The position numbers and the translations under genes were made by a program. This document shows, one piece after another, positions 32,563 through 42,596 of a stretch of 64,000 bases of DNA. The notes under the pieces were generated by a model. It had not been told where the DNA came from and did not search any database. It saw only the letters and a list, made by a program, of their open reading frames with translations. Each line of letters opens with the position of its first letter. Position 1 is the first letter of the stretch. Source of the DNA: Pedobacter roseus (GTDB lineage: Bacteria > Bacteroidota > Bacteroidia > Sphingobacteriales > Sphingobacteriaceae); assembly GCF_014395225.1 (NCBI RefSeq), contig NZ_CP060723.1, forward strand, positions 124,001-188,000. The letters are read 5' to 3'.

Positions 32563-33769
32563 CATAAAAAGAATTAACCTGAAAAGGATCTGTGCCTTAC
32601 TGATTATTGTGCTTTCAGTAAGTATATTTAACAGCTGCAAACAAAAAGCAGAGCCGGCGGCAAAAGCAAAAAGCAAATTTTACTATACCTGTTCCATGCA
32701 TCCACAGATACATGAAGACCATCCCGGCAACTGTCCGATCTGTGGCATGAAACTGATCAAGGTCGAACTTACTGGATCAGGAAATTCTGCCACGGAAAAA
32801 ATAACATTGACAGCAAGCCAGATTCAGTTGGCAGGCATAACAGTTGATACGGTAAGGGAAGAAAATACAGGGGGCGAAAAACTTCTGACCGGAACAGTTG
32901 CCACGGACGAAAGTAAGGCGGAAGAGATCAGTGCAAGAGTGGCCGGACGCATACAGCGTTTATTTGTTAGGTCCGTTGGAGAAAAAATAACAATAGGTCA
33001 GGCAGTGTATTCCATTTATAGCGAAGACCTGTTATCAGCCGAAAAAGAATACCTTTTGGCCAGGCAGCAGCAGAAGGTATTAAATAATCCTGACGTCGAT
33101 TATGAGGCCATGATCAAGACAGTAGAGCACAAGTTATTGTTATGGGGCCTGAACTCCGCCCAGATCATAAATCTTTCTTCTTTGTCCAAAACTTCGGCCA
33201 CTGTTACCATATACAGCAAGGTTAACGGAACGGTAAGCGACATAGCCATCCACGAGGGTGATTACGTAACTGAAGGGATGGCTATATTAAAAACGCAAGG
33301 GTTAGCCAATCTATGGATAGAGGCGCAGTTATATGCCGGCGAAAGCGGAAACTATAAGGAAAATGACATGGTGAATGTCTCTTTTCCAGATCTGAACGGA
33401 CAGGTTGTTAAAGGCAAGGTGGAATTTGTAAATCCTGAACTATCAGATGAATCTAAGGTTGTGCTCATCCGGATCGCAGTTCCAAATACGCAGGGGCTGA
33501 TCAGGCCGGGGATGTTGGCATACATTTCCATTGGTAATGGAAAACAGAATGCTGTTGCTGTGCCCACATCTTCAATACTAGCAGGAGGTAAAGGCAATAA
33601 GGTATGGATCAAAAATCGTGATGGAAGTTTTTCTGGAAGAAAGGTCAATACCGGAGCAGAGAACGGGGGCTATGTGCAGGTATTGTCTGGCATTTCACTA
33701 GGTGAAATAGTGGTCACCAGTAGAGCCTACCTCTTGGAGAGTGAATCGATATTCAAAAATGGAGGGTAA
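32555..33769 (+). CDS. CusB-like efflux adaptor lipoprotein with heavy-metal-binding domain
   Basis: The start is taken at ATG 32555 ([10 protein letters not shown]), which overlaps the chimera stop (ATGAATAA) and gives 404 residues with lipobox cysteine in IFNSC. It has one heavy-metal-binding domain, [22 protein letters not shown], then adaptor domains ([50 protein letters not shown]). It should link a CusA-type pump to a TolC channel for Cu/Ag export, but neither pump nor channel of this type is in the window. The chimera before it suggests they were deleted. Confidence 0.88.
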   Translation: MNNIKRINLKRICALLIIVLSVSIFNSCKQKAEPAAKAKSKFYYTCSMHPQIHEDHPGNCPICGMKLIKVELTGSGNSATEKITLTASQIQLAGITVDTVREENTGGEKLLTGTVATDESKAEEISARVAGRIQRLFVRSVGEKITIGQAVYSIYSEDLLSAEKEYLLARQQQKVLNNPDVDYEAMIKTVEHKLLLWGLNSAQIINLSSLSKTSATVTIYSKVNGTVSDIAIHEGDYVTEGMAILKTQGLANLWIEAQLYAGESGNYKENDMVNVSFPDLNGQVVKGKVEFVNPELSDESKVVLIRIAVPNTQGLIRPGMLAYISIGNGKQNAVAVPTSSILAGGKGNKVWIKNRDGSFSGRKVNTGAENGGYVQVLSGISLGEIVVTSRAYLLESESIFKNGG

Positions 33770-34054
33770 GGTTATGATTTGGTGCGTCATATCTTATGGA
33801 TAAATACCCATGGTAAGTAAAATTTGGCATAGTATGTAGCTTGATTGCGCTAATACTGTCTGGACCTTGGTGAAAAGCAAATCCAGCATTTGACAGGTCG
33901 GAGTCGGCGAAACGAAATTACTTTTCGAGGGGCCGAAAAATATTGAAACAAGTTCAATGTCAGAAATTTGAGGTGATTTTCTAATATAATTATATAAAAG
34001 ATATGGGAAATTATATAAATTTAATTTTGCATCTTTATATAGATTTGTAGTCTG

Positions 34055-34492
34055 ATGAAAACCAAAGCCATCTTTCTTTTAGTGATTTTTCTGCTCAACA
34101 CTGTTGTTGGCCTTGCCTGTGCAGTTGGAATGGAAAGAGATAATCACGGAGAAATTGATGATCATGTTTCCTCTAAAAAGAATAATCACAAACATGATCA
34201 TCAGCATAAAGGTGCCCATGTGCATAAACACAGTGCTTCAAATGGACCGAATCTTTCAAAAGAAGATCCCTGTTGTAAGACTCTGGTCAACGACCTTGTG
34301 GTTCAGGGGAAGCTTGTTCCCCAAAGCGTTAAAAACCAGGTTATCCTACCTGTTCAATTGCTTCCAGATTATAATTACAATTATTTAATTCCCTCTGTCA
34401 AACTGGCTCTCATAAAGAGTGTTTACGCCGGACAACGGGAGCGGCCACCCAATAGGGACATCCGGATTACCATCAATAGCTTTCAGATATAA
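34055..34492 (+). CDS. His-rich exported protein of the copper block
   Basis: A 145-residue protein with a signal peptide ending near LACA (residue 23) and a histidine-rich stretch (KKNNHKHDHQHKGAHVHKH, residues 46-64) suited to metal binding. A C-C pair follows (DPCCKTL). The C-terminal third is free of His. I recognise no named family, but similar proteins occur next to copper resistance genes in Bacteroidota. A periplasmic copper-binding role is inferred. It starts the second run of copper genes 285 bases after the adaptor gene. Confidence 0.65.
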   Translation: MKTKAIFLLVIFLLNTVVGLACAVGMERDNHGEIDDHVSSKKNNHKHDHQHKGAHVHKHSASNGPNLSKEDPCCKTLVNDLVVQGKLVPQSVKNQVILPVQLLPDYNYNYLIPSVKLALIKSVYAGQRERPPNRDIRITINSFQI

Positions 34493-34600
34493 GATTTCAT
34501 CACGAATTACCAATAGAGCCCGTGTTACACTGACATGGTGCCTGACTTTCGCGCGGTCAAAACTCCTGCGGAAAAAGTGTAAACATTTAATCTTAAAATC

Positions 34601-35089
34601 ATGAAAAAAATATTTCTTCTAGTTGCCCTATTGGCAATCGTTTTCACTGGCCGCATCCTTGCGCAAAATAGCCAGACACAGTCACTTTTAACTTCTTATT
34701 ACGATATCAAAAATGCATTGATAAATGCAGATGCTACAGTCGCCGCCTCAAAAGCCGCTGAGTTTTCCAAAGAGTTGGTCAATATGGACATGAAATCAAT
34801 GGCAGAAGCCGATAGGAATATGTTTATGGGTTTGAAGGATAAGCTTGCCTTTGATGCCAAACACATATCGGAGAGTAAGGATATTGCCCATCAGAGAGAA
34901 CATTTCGCAACTTTTTCTGCCAATCTTTTTAAACTGGCGAAAGCGGTTAAACTCACCAAAGCGCCTGTTTATTATGCCTACTGTCCGATGAAAAAGAGCT
35001 ATTGGCTTTCTGATAGCGCTGGCATCAAAAACCCTTATTTCGGTAAGCAGATGCTGACCTGTGGTGCAGTAAAAGAGACTATCAAATAA
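34601..35089 (+). CDS. DUF3347 exported copper-associated protein
   Basis: A 162-residue exported protein, signal peptide to about residue 21. The DUF3347 domain is a helical bundle with KNALINADATVAASKAAEF and AHQREHFATFSANLFKLAKA, ending in the conserved YCPMKKSYWLSDSAGIKNPY and MLTCG motifs. The family is linked with copper efflux proteins of the CusB type, where it can be fused; a Cu-binding or chaperone role is inferred. Shares an architecture with the next gene. Confidence 0.82.
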   Translation: MKKIFLLVALLAIVFTGRILAQNSQTQSLLTSYYDIKNALINADATVAASKAAEFSKELVNMDMKSMAEADRNMFMGLKDKLAFDAKHISESKDIAHQREHFATFSANLFKLAKAVKLTKAPVYYAYCPMKKSYWLSDSAGIKNPYFGKQMLTCGAVKETIK

Positions 35090-35100
35090 TTCATATTGTT

Positions 35101-35143
35101 ATTGAACGGACATTTAGCATTGAGATGTTTTGGTCCGTTCAAT
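35101..35143. repeat. Inverted repeat between the two DUF3347 genes
   Basis: ATTGAACGGAC (35101-35111) and GTCCGTTCAAT (35133-35143) form a perfect 11-bp stem around a 21-base loop. No U-tract follows, so it may be an mRNA structure or partial terminator rather than a standard terminator. Confidence 0.5.
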
Positions 35144-35206
35144 ATAGCTGTGTGCATATATTCTACATACAGCTCGAAATAATTTATTCAAAATATATCA
35201 ATAACA

Positions 35207-35779
35207 ATGAAAACATTAATATATAGCCTTCTGGGCCCACTATTTTTCCTTGCCGCCTGTACAAATGGCAAACATGAAAAGCAAGATTCTGCTGTAGCGG
35301 ATTCCACGACCAAAAATGTTTCTAGGGAAACCAATAAGGTAAAAAAATCCCAAACGGCTGCGCTTTTATCCGGCTATCTGAAACTGAAAAATGCCCTTAC
35401 CACGGACGATGATAAACAAGCTGCTGCCGCAGGCAGTGAAATGGTCGCAGCGTTCGCCAGTTTTGATGAAAAATCATTGACTTCGGAGCAGGCCAGTGCA
35501 TATAGCGATATTCGGGATGATGCCAAAGAGCACGCAGAGCATATCGGTTCCAATGCAGGCAATATTGCCCATCAACGAGAGCATTTCGATATGCTGAGCA
35601 AAGATATGTACGATATGATCAGGCTCCTTGGCGCTGACAAGCCCCTGTATGTTGACCGTTGTCCCATGTACAACAACAACAAGGGTGCGATGTGGGTGAG
35701 TGAGATAAAGGAGATCAAAAACCCTTACCTGGGAAAAACGATGCCGACCTGTGGTACTGTTAAGGAAGAACTGAAATAG
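35207..35779 (+). CDS. DUF3347 lipoprotein
   Basis: A 190-residue lipoprotein (lipobox FLAAC at residues 14-18) with a Lys/Ser/Thr linker and a DUF3347 domain: LSGYLKLKNALTTDDDKQAA, NIAHQREHFDMLSKDMYD, VDRCPMYNNNKGAMWVSEIK and MPTCG. It is a relative of the preceding protein, membrane-anchored rather than soluble. Presumed periplasmic copper handling. It lies 7 bases before the haem-binding gene. Confidence 0.82.
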   Translation: MKTLIYSLLGPLFFLAACTNGKHEKQDSAVADSTTKNVSRETNKVKKSQTAALLSGYLKLKNALTTDDDKQAAAAGSEMVAAFASFDEKSLTSEQASAYSDIRDDAKEHAEHIGSNAGNIAHQREHFDMLSKDMYDMIRLLGADKPLYVDRCPMYNNNKGAMWVSEIKEIKNPYLGKTMPTCGTVKEELK

Positions 35780-35786
35780 CACAAAA

Positions 35787-36263
35787 ATGACGGGCATAAA
35801 GAAAATCTTTCTTGGGCTATTAGTTATCTTCCTGCTTATGCAGATCTTACAGCCTGCACGCAATAAAAGCGTGCAGGTTATGCCTCAGGATATATCCACA
35901 CTTGTTCCTGTGCCTGATGATGTACAGGGTATACTTAAAAAATCATGTTATGACTGTCATAGCAACAACACGGAATATCCATGGTATGCCTATGTTCAGC
36001 CGCTTCACTGGTACCTTAACAGTCACATACGATCGGGAAAAGAGGAGCTGAACTTTAATGAATTCGCCGGCTATACCTTGCGAAGGCGTCAGAACAAACT
36101 GCGGGCCATAGAAAATAGCTTAAAAGATGGTACAATGCCGCTTTCTTCTTATATCCTGATCCACAGAAATGCAATATTAGATCCGAGGGAAAAGTCGATA
36201 CTCATAAAGTGGGTAAAGAATTCAAGGGATAGTTTGAACAGAAAGAATCTCACTGCTCTTTAA
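35787..36263 (+). CDS. Haem-binding domain protein (single CxxCH)
   Basis: A 158-residue protein with an N-terminal membrane anchor (IFLGLLVIFLLMQILQP) and one haem c site, CYDCHSNNTEYPWYAYVQP, the pattern of the Haem_bd domain found in Bacteroidota. It should reside on the periplasmic face and carry electrons or sense redox state. Placed between DUF3347 and the multicopper oxidase, it may support the oxidase; inference. Confidence 0.82.
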   Translation: MTGIKKIFLGLLVIFLLMQILQPARNKSVQVMPQDISTLVPVPDDVQGILKKSCYDCHSNNTEYPWYAYVQPLHWYLNSHIRSGKEELNFNEFAGYTLRRRQNKLRAIENSLKDGTMPLSSYILIHRNAILDPREKSILIKWVKNSRDSLNRKNLTAL

Positions 36264-36275
36264 ATTAACAAAGAA

Positions 36276-39059
36276 ATGAAAAATATTTTAACAGTCTTTT
36301 TATTGATACTCTATTCTGTGGTTTCCGCCCAGGATATGAAGGGAATGAAAATGGACAAGAACGGCAGTGCTGGTCAGTCCAGGGTAATCTATACCTGTGT
36401 GATGCACCCGGAAATACAATCGAAAAAACCCGGGAACTGTCCAAAGTGCGGAATGAAGCTTATCCTGCAGAAAGGTAAAGCGGATAAGGCAAAGACAGCT
36501 GATCTGCTCAATAAGAAACAGGAAGCAAAAAAGGGGGCTATGGAAGTCATGAAAATGCCGGCAGAAAAATTGGAAAGTAAGCCGAAACCAGAATCAGTAA
36601 CCTATACCTGCCCAATGCACCCCGAGATCCATGATTCCAAACCTGGCAACTGTCCCAAATGTGGGATGAAGCTTGTTAAGGAAAAGCCCAAGGCTAACCC
36701 TGAGAAGAATGGGGAAATAAAGGAAAGTTCCAAAAAGAGTGAGGATATGGGTGATATGGCGGGCATGGCAATGGATGATAGCAGTTCTGACATGGAAAAT
36801 ATCAAAACTGCAAAGGCTAATTTGGGCCCGATTAGAACCGTTTCGAATAAATTTCCACCACGCACCGTGCGTTATGATCTTTACATAGCCGATACAACGG
36901 TAACTTATGGAAAAAAATCAAAGCGGGCAATTGCGGTAAATGGACAGATTCCTATGCCGACACTGACCTTTACGCAAGGCGATACCGCACTGATCTACGT
37001 GCATAATAATCTTGACGAGGAAACCGCGCTGCACTGGCACGGACTTTTTCTTCCGAACAAGATGGACGGTGTTCCTTTTCTGACCCAAATGCCGATCAAA
37101 CCGCACGCTAATTACATCTATAAGTTCCCCATCGTCCAGCATGGAACGCACTGGTACCACAGCCACAGCGGCCTTCAGGAACAGATAGGTATGTATGGGG
37201 CTTTTATCATGAACAAACGGACGGAGTGGGATATTCCAACCCTTCCAGTAGTCATTAGCGAATGGACAGATATGAAGCCCGAGGAGGTTCATAGAAGCCT
37301 AAAAAATGCCAACGACTGGTTTGCCATCAAAAAAGGGACTACCCAGAGTTATGCAGAAGCGATCAGGACCGGACATTTTAAAACAAAGGTAGCCAATGAA
37401 TGGAAGCGCATGAATGCCATGGATGTGAGCGATGTGTATTATGAAGCCTTTCTCATCAATGGGAAAAATCAGAACGAACAGCCGCAGTTCAAGGCTGGGG
37501 ACAAGGTAAGGCTGCGTATTGCAAATGGGGGTGCCTCAGATTATTTCTGGCTTAAATATGCAGGGGGCAAGATTACCGTTGTGGCGACTGATGGAAATGA
37601 TGTGGAGCCTGTAGAGGTCGACAGGCTGATTATAGCGGTTTCCGAAACCTATGATGTAGTGGTCACGATTCCGGAAAATAAGAGCTATGAATTTTTGGTC
37701 ACTCCTGAAGACCGTACGGGATCAGCATCGCTATGGCTGGGCAAGGGAGAAAAGGTGCATGCAGAGAAAATGCCCAAACTGAAATATTTTGCCGGAATGA
37801 AGATGATGAACGATATGATGGATATGAGCGGCAATATGGTACAGATGGAAGGCATGAAGATGCAGAACCAGGTTATGGATATGAATACGGTGATGTACCC
37901 GGAGGTAACCGGTGAAGAAAATCCGAAAACAGAGAAAAAAATGAAGGGGATGCCGGGTATGCAGATGTCCGGTGATAAAAGTCTGGCAGGGATGAATATG
38001 GAGGCAGAAAGTCCCGATATCATCACCCTCAATTACAACATGCTCCGTGATCCAAAGAAAACAACCCTGCCAAAAGGCCCCTGGAAGGAACTCAAGTTTG
38101 ACCTTACAGGAAATATGAACCGTTACGTCTGGACGCTGGATAACAAAACCGTTTCTGAAAGCGATAAGATACTGATAAAAAAAGGCGAAAATGTGAGGAT
38201 AATCCTTTACAACAACAGTATGATGCGCCATCCCATGCACCTTCACGGCCATGACTTCAGGGTAATTAACCGGCAGGGAGAATATGCCCCGATGAAGAAC
38301 ATTATTGACATCATGCCCATGGAGCGGGATACCCTTGAATTTGCTGCGACAGAGCCGGGCGGGGACTGGTTTTTCCACTGCCATATTCTCTACCACATGA
38401 TGAGCGGTATGGGAAGAGTTTTCAGTTACGAGAATTCAGCACCAAATCCCGAAATTCCGGATCCTAAGCTGGCCCAGCGCAAACTCTTCAGTGATGACAG
38501 GGCTTTTCATCCAATGGCACGCATCGGAATCGAAACCAATGGTAGCGACGGGGAGGTTATGCTTGCCAATACTCGTTACCGTTTTACAACCGAATGGCGC
38601 ATTGGGTTTGACAAGGAAATGGGTTATGAAAGTGAAAGTCATTTTGGAAGATACATCGGACGAAACCAATGGCTATTACCGTATGTTGGATGGGATTTTA
38701 GAAAAAGGACGGTTGACCCGATGGACAAGAATATTTTTGGACAATCTTTATCGCCTGGAAACAATCTATTTGGGCAGGGAAATACCAAAAATTTCAGGCA
38801 GGTATTTCATTTGGGAGTTCAATATACCCTACCACTGCTGATCGTTGCAGATGCTTCCCTCGATCACAAGGGGAATGTCAGGTTTCAGCTGATGAGGGAA
38901 GATATCCCTGTTTCCAAAAGGTTGCGTTTCCAGTTTATGGTCAATACCGATAAGGAATACATGGCCGGATTCAGGTACATCGTTACGAAGTACTTTGGGC
39001 TTTCAACACATTACGACAGTGATATGGGCTATGGCGCCGGATTGACATTAAGCTACTAA
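36276..39059 (+). CDS. Multicopper oxidase with two N-terminal heavy-metal-binding domains and a CopB-like barrel tail
   Basis: A 927-residue exported protein. After the signal peptide come two heavy-metal-binding domains (YTCVMHPEIQSKKPGNCPKC and YTCPMHPEIHDSKPGNCPKC). The CopA-type oxidase follows with copper ligand motifs HWHG, HWYHSHSG, HPMHLHGHDF and WFFHCHILYHMMSGM, and a Met-rich insert near residues 505-580. The last 190 residues resemble the CopB outer membrane barrel (FTTEWRIGFDKEMGYESE, LGVQYTLPLLIVADASLD, FGLSTHYDSDMGYGAG). A CopA-CopB fusion of this kind would oxidise Cu(I) and be tethered in the outer membrane. Confidence 0.88.
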   Translation: MKNILTVFLLILYSVVSAQDMKGMKMDKNGSAGQSRVIYTCVMHPEIQSKKPGNCPKCGMKLILQKGKADKAKTADLLNKKQEAKKGAMEVMKMPAEKLESKPKPESVTYTCPMHPEIHDSKPGNCPKCGMKLVKEKPKANPEKNGEIKESSKKSEDMGDMAGMAMDDSSSDMENIKTAKANLGPIRTVSNKFPPRTVRYDLYIADTTVTYGKKSKRAIAVNGQIPMPTLTFTQGDTALIYVHNNLDEETALHWHGLFLPNKMDGVPFLTQMPIKPHANYIYKFPIVQHGTHWYHSHSGLQEQIGMYGAFIMNKRTEWDIPTLPVVISEWTDMKPEEVHRSLKNANDWFAIKKGTTQSYAEAIRTGHFKTKVANEWKRMNAMDVSDVYYEAFLINGKNQNEQPQFKAGDKVRLRIANGGASDYFWLKYAGGKITVVATDGNDVEPVEVDRLIIAVSETYDVVVTIPENKSYEFLVTPEDRTGSASLWLGKGEKVHAEKMPKLKYFAGMKMMNDMMDMSGNMVQMEGMKMQNQVMDMNTVMYPEVTGEENPKTEKKMKGMPGMQMSGDKSLAGMNMEAESPDIITLNYNMLRDPKKTTLPKGPWKELKFDLTGNMNRYVWTLDNKTVSESDKILIKKGENVRIILYNNSMMRHPMHLHGHDFRVINRQGEYAPMKNIIDIMPMERDTLEFAATEPGGDWFFHCHILYHMMSGMGRVFSYENSAPNPEIPDPKLAQRKLFSDDRAFHPMARIGIETNGSDGEVMLANTRYRFTTEWRIGFDKEMGYESESHFGRYIGRNQWLLPYVGWDFRKRTVDPMDKNIFGQSLSPGNNLFGQGNTKNFRQVFHLGVQYTLPLLIVADASLDHKGNVRFQLMREDIPVSKRLRFQFMVNTDKEYMAGFRYIVTKYFGLSTHYDSDMGYGAGLTLSY

Positions 39060-39070
39060 CAAATCAAAAC

Positions 39071-41605
39071 ATGGAACACACCTATAAAATAACCGGAATG
39101 AGCTGTCAGGGCTGCCGGAGCAAAGTTGAAAATGTGCTGAATGCGATTGATGGCGTTTCTGCACATGTAACCCTTGAACCTGCTGAAGCCGTCATAACTA
39201 TGCAAGAACATATCCCAACGGAAAAGCTGCAGGAGGCTCTTTCTGCCGCCGGAAATTACGGTATTGAAATGGCAGTTCAGGGAAAACATGTTCTAAAATC
39301 GTCAGAACATCATAATCATGATCACTCAGCCAATGAGCAAAGTCCAGCGGCTCAAAATGATGATAAAAATGAAGCGGGAGGCCTGTTTTATTGTTCGATG
39401 CACTGTGAAGGTCAGAAGACTTATGATAGGCCAGGTCATTGCCCTGTATGCGGTATGGACCTGGTAAAACAGCCTGAGAAGAAACAGGCATCGCAGTTTA
39501 CCTGCCCCATGCATCCCGAGATTATCAGGGACAAACCAGGATCATGTCCGCTTTGCGGAATGGACCTGGTACCTACGGGGACAAACCTTGAAGAAGATAA
39601 AACTTATGATACCCTGCTCAAAAAGTTCAAGATAGCAGCAGGTTTTACCATACCCATTTTTGTTATTGCCATGACGGAAATGATTCCCAGCAATCCTTTG
39701 TTTGATCTATTGGAACTTAAATACTGGAACTGGGTTCAGTTTTTTCTTTCCATTCCGGTAGTTTTTTATGCTACCTGGATGTTCTTTCAGCGTGCATGGC
39801 AATCGATTGTTACCTGGAAACTGAACATGTTTACCCTGATCGGGATTGGTGCGGGGGTAGCCTGGTGCTTCAGTATTGTTGCCATTCTATTCCCTGGAGT
39901 TTTTCCTGATCAGTTTAAAACACATCATGGTACCGTTTTCGTTTATTTCGAGGCGGCAACCGTGATACTTACACTGGTACTGCTCGGTCAGCTTTTGGAA
40001 GCCCGGGCCCATGGCAAAACGAACGGCGCCATTAAGGAACTGTTGAAACTGGCCCCTAACACCGCTACAAAAGTGATTGGAGATAAGGAATCATTGGTAT
40101 CTATTGATGATATCCAAAAGGGAGACCTGCTGAGGGTAAAGCCTGGTGAAAAAATCCCGGTAGACGGGAGTATCAAGACCGGGGAAGCTATAATTGATGA
40201 ATCCATGATCTCGGGAGAACCCGTTCCTGTCGAGAAAAAAATAGGGGACAGTGTAAGCTCGGGTACAATCAATGGCAATAGGACCTTTGTAATGCTTGCG
40301 GAAAAGGTTGGATCAGACACACTTTTATCCCAGATCATCGAAATGGTGAATTCGGCAAGCCGCTCAAAAGCGCCAATCCAAAAAATGGCTGATAAAATCT
40401 CAGGTTATTTCGTGCCTGTTGTGGTATTGATTTCTATTGTAACGTTCGTGGTATGGGCTGTATACGGCCCCGATCCGGCCTACGTTTATGCTTTTGTAAA
40501 TGCAATAGCTGTATTGATTATCGCATGTCCATGTGCGCTGGGCCTGGCTACGCCAATGTCAGTAATGGTGGGAGTAGGTAAGGGCGCTCAGTCTGGTATA
40601 CTGATCAAGAATGCTGAATCCCTTGAGAAAATGAATGCGATTGATGTAGTGGTCATTGACAAGACAGGTACGGTAACCGAAGGTAAACCTTCGGTAGAAA
40701 AGGTGCATAGTATAAATCCGGATTTTACGGAGCATGGTATACTTGAAAAAATTGTGGCTTTGAACAGCAGTAGTGAGCATCCGTTGGCTCAGGCAACCCT
40801 GCGTTACGGGCAGGAGAACAAAATAGATGTTAAGCCCATATCAAGCTTTGAGGCCATCACTGGGAAAGGGGTAATGGGTCTTTTGAATGGAGAAAGGTTG
40901 GCTTTGGGGAACCAGAAATTAATGCAGCAGATTAAAGCCATAATTGATCCTAAATTAGAGAAAGAAGTTAGTGCCGCTCAAAAGCAGGGTAAAACAGTTT
41001 CTTATTTAGCCGTAGGAAATAAAGCTGTTGGCTTTGTTGTTATCTCTGATAAGATCAAGCCTTCCAGCGCAGCTGCCATCCGAAAACTCCAACATGAGGG
41101 CATCAAGGTAATCATGTTTACCGGCGACAACGGGGATACTGCGAAATCAGTAAGCGAAACTTTGAATTTAGACGGTTTCAAAGCTCAGATGCTCCCAGAG
41201 GATAAACTGAATGAAATAAAAAAGCTGCAGGCCGAAGGCAATAAGGTAGCCATGGCAGGCGATGGCATCAATGATGCACCTGCACTTTCCCAGGCCGATA
41301 TCGGGATTGCGATGGGCACGGGAACAGATGTCGCCATTCAGAGCGCAGCCATCACATTGGTAAAGGGAGATTTAAACGGGATCGCAAAAGCCCGTTTGTT
41401 AAGCCATAAGGTTATGGCCAATATCAAAGGAAACCTGTTTTTTGCTTTGGGATACAATGTATTGGGGATTCCCATAGCTGCAGGTATTTTATATCCGGTT
41501 TTTGGGATTTTACTTTCACCAATGATAGCTGCACTCGCGATGAGTTTTAGTTCAGTTTCTGTTATCTTGAATTCTCTGAGATTGAGAAATGCAAAAATTG
41601 ACTGA
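39071..41605 (+). CDS. copA: Copper-translocating P1B-type ATPase
   Basis: An 844-residue ATPase for Cu+ export. It has an N-terminal HMA domain (GMSCQGCRSKVE), two heavy-metal-binding domains (YCSMHCEGQKTYDRPGHCPVC, FTCPMHPEIIRDKPGSCPLC), then membrane helices with the CPC motif (IACPCALGLATP), phosphorylation site DKTGT, TGDN, GDGIND, and YNVLG plus MSFSSVSVILNS in the last helices, the Cu+ pattern. The gene lies 11 bases after the oxidase gene and ends the copper run. Confidence 0.9.
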   Translation: MEHTYKITGMSCQGCRSKVENVLNAIDGVSAHVTLEPAEAVITMQEHIPTEKLQEALSAAGNYGIEMAVQGKHVLKSSEHHNHDHSANEQSPAAQNDDKNEAGGLFYCSMHCEGQKTYDRPGHCPVCGMDLVKQPEKKQASQFTCPMHPEIIRDKPGSCPLCGMDLVPTGTNLEEDKTYDTLLKKFKIAAGFTIPIFVIAMTEMIPSNPLFDLLELKYWNWVQFFLSIPVVFYATWMFFQRAWQSIVTWKLNMFTLIGIGAGVAWCFSIVAILFPGVFPDQFKTHHGTVFVYFEAATVILTLVLLGQLLEARAHGKTNGAIKELLKLAPNTATKVIGDKESLVSIDDIQKGDLLRVKPGEKIPVDGSIKTGEAIIDESMISGEPVPVEKKIGDSVSSGTINGNRTFVMLAEKVGSDTLLSQIIEMVNSASRSKAPIQKMADKISGYFVPVVVLISIVTFVVWAVYGPDPAYVYAFVNAIAVLIIACPCALGLATPMSVMVGVGKGAQSGILIKNAESLEKMNAIDVVVIDKTGTVTEGKPSVEKVHSINPDFTEHGILEKIVALNSSSEHPLAQATLRYGQENKIDVKPISSFEAITGKGVMGLLNGERLALGNQKLMQQIKAIIDPKLEKEVSAAQKQGKTVSYLAVGNKAVGFVVISDKIKPSSAAAIRKLQHEGIKVIMFTGDNGDTAKSVSETLNLDGFKAQMLPEDKLNEIKKLQAEGNKVAMAGDGINDAPALSQADIGIAMGTGTDVAIQSAAITLVKGDLNGIAKARLLSHKVMANIKGNLFFALGYNVLGIPIAAGILYPVFGILLSPMIAALAMSFSSVSVILNSLRLRNAKID

Positions 41606-41971
41606 TATTTTTTTCAAGCCCACCAGAAAAAAGGTAGTTGCTGTTCCTGATAGATGTTTTTGAAGTATTTAATGTTCGTACAATTTGGTTTTTCCAAGAG
41701 GTTGAAAACGTAAATTGCCCCTTTTGATTTCATCGCCACATGATGGACGAGTTTCGAAGGGTAGGTAAGCTGATCAAGGTCTTTTTAGCACATTTGCAAA
41801 CTAGTACATAAACAAATAAACAATGAGCCACTAACATAAAAACAGTACGTACGTCTGTTCTCCGAAATGGGCCAATAGTTCCAATGGACACTGTTCTCAT
41901 GCTCTTGGGAATTTTCATCTATTTTTTTCCCTATTTTTATTTGTTCGAAGTAAAAACATACAAATAAGGTT
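41606..41971. other. Intergenic region after the copper block
   Basis: I see no gene. The DNA is AT-rich, with a palindromic ACGTACGT core near 41848 (CAGTACGTACGTCTG) and no clear terminator after the ATPase gene. It separates the copper genes from a VOC protein and the mercury operon. Confidence 0.4.
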
Positions 41972-42388
41972 ATGGTGAATTTTAAAAGCAGTATTCCGGC
42001 GCTTCCAGTTGTTAGCATAAAAAAGGCAGTAGACTTTTATCAGATAAAAATGGGCTTCCAAACCCGCCATCAGGAAGATACTTTTGCCGTGATGGTAAGA
42101 GGTGGAGTTGAAATACATCTTTGGCAAGCCTGCGATCAGAGCTGGAAATTCAGGAGTTTATTACTTTTTCTAAGACTTATCCGGAGTGGGGCCGAAACAT
42201 TCATCGCAGGGACTGCAAGCTGCAGGATCAAGGTTGAAGGAATTGAAGAACTTTATCAGGAATACAAGGACCAAGGTGTCCTGCATGGGGAACATAACAC
42301 CATTGAAGAGCAATACTGGGGAGACCGGGACCTATCTACCTTGGATCTTTATGGAAACCTTCTCACTTTTTATGAAGAGATTGGCTAG
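41972..42388 (+). CDS. VOC-family (bleomycin resistance/glyoxalase-like) protein
   Basis: A 138-residue VOC protein of the bleomycin-binding type: SIPALPVVSIKKAVDFYQ, VRGGVEIHLWQACD, EQYWGDRDLSTLDLYGN and the closing LLTFYEE. Such small VOC proteins bind or modify antibiotics and other compounds; no catalytic metal set can be assigned here. It runs convergently into the GDCCVxC gene, whose stop codon overlaps its last bases by 4. Confidence 0.82.
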   Translation: MVNFKSSIPALPVVSIKKAVDFYQIKMGFQTRHQEDTFAVMVRGGVEIHLWQACDQSWKFRSLLLFLRLIRSGAETFIAGTASCRIKVEGIEELYQEYKDQGVLHGEHNTIEEQYWGDRDLSTLDLYGNLLTFYEEIG

Positions 42389-42594
42389 CCGCAGCAAGAG
42401 GTTCCCTGTTGGATCGGCGGACACTTGATCGTTCCATAGCTACAGAAAACGCAGCAGTCTCCAGCGTTTGGCTTGAGGATGGTGCGGCAGTGAGAACACT
42501 CGTAAAAATATTGGCAGGAGTCGGTAGACATCTCTTCCTTTTTTGCAAAGCCGCACTTTGGACAGGTAATTGTTGAACTGAGTACAATTGTCAT
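42385..42594 (-). CDS. GDCCVxC domain protein of the mer operon
   Basis: A 69-residue Cys-rich protein: TCPKCGFAKKEEMSTDSCQY at the N-terminus, YECSHCRTIL, then the signature GDCCVFCSYG and PPIQQGTSCC. This family occurs downstream of merT/merP in Bacteroidota and Proteobacteria and probably binds Hg(II) or aids its transfer. It lies 2 bases after the MerTP gene. Confidence 0.85.
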   Translation of the reverse strand: MTIVLSSTITCPKCGFAKKEEMSTDSCQYFYECSHCRTILKPNAGDCCVFCSYGTIKCPPIQQGTSCCG

Positions 42595-42596
42595 AA

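Noticed and set aside
34040..34047. A TAnnTTTG promoter element (TAGATTTG) before the His-rich copper gene
   Set aside because: It stands only 8 bases before the ATG, and there is no TTTG at the right distance upstream, so it is not a convincing promoter.
35101..35143. Terminator between the DUF3347 genes
   Set aside because: The stem is perfect but the loop is 21 bases and no U-tract follows, so it is listed only as an inverted repeat.
37731..38396. A 221-codon His-rich frame on the minus strand inside the multicopper oxidase gene
   Set aside because: The His runs come from the antisense of Met/Asp-rich copper-binding codons (ATG read as CAT). The oxidase on the plus strand is complete.
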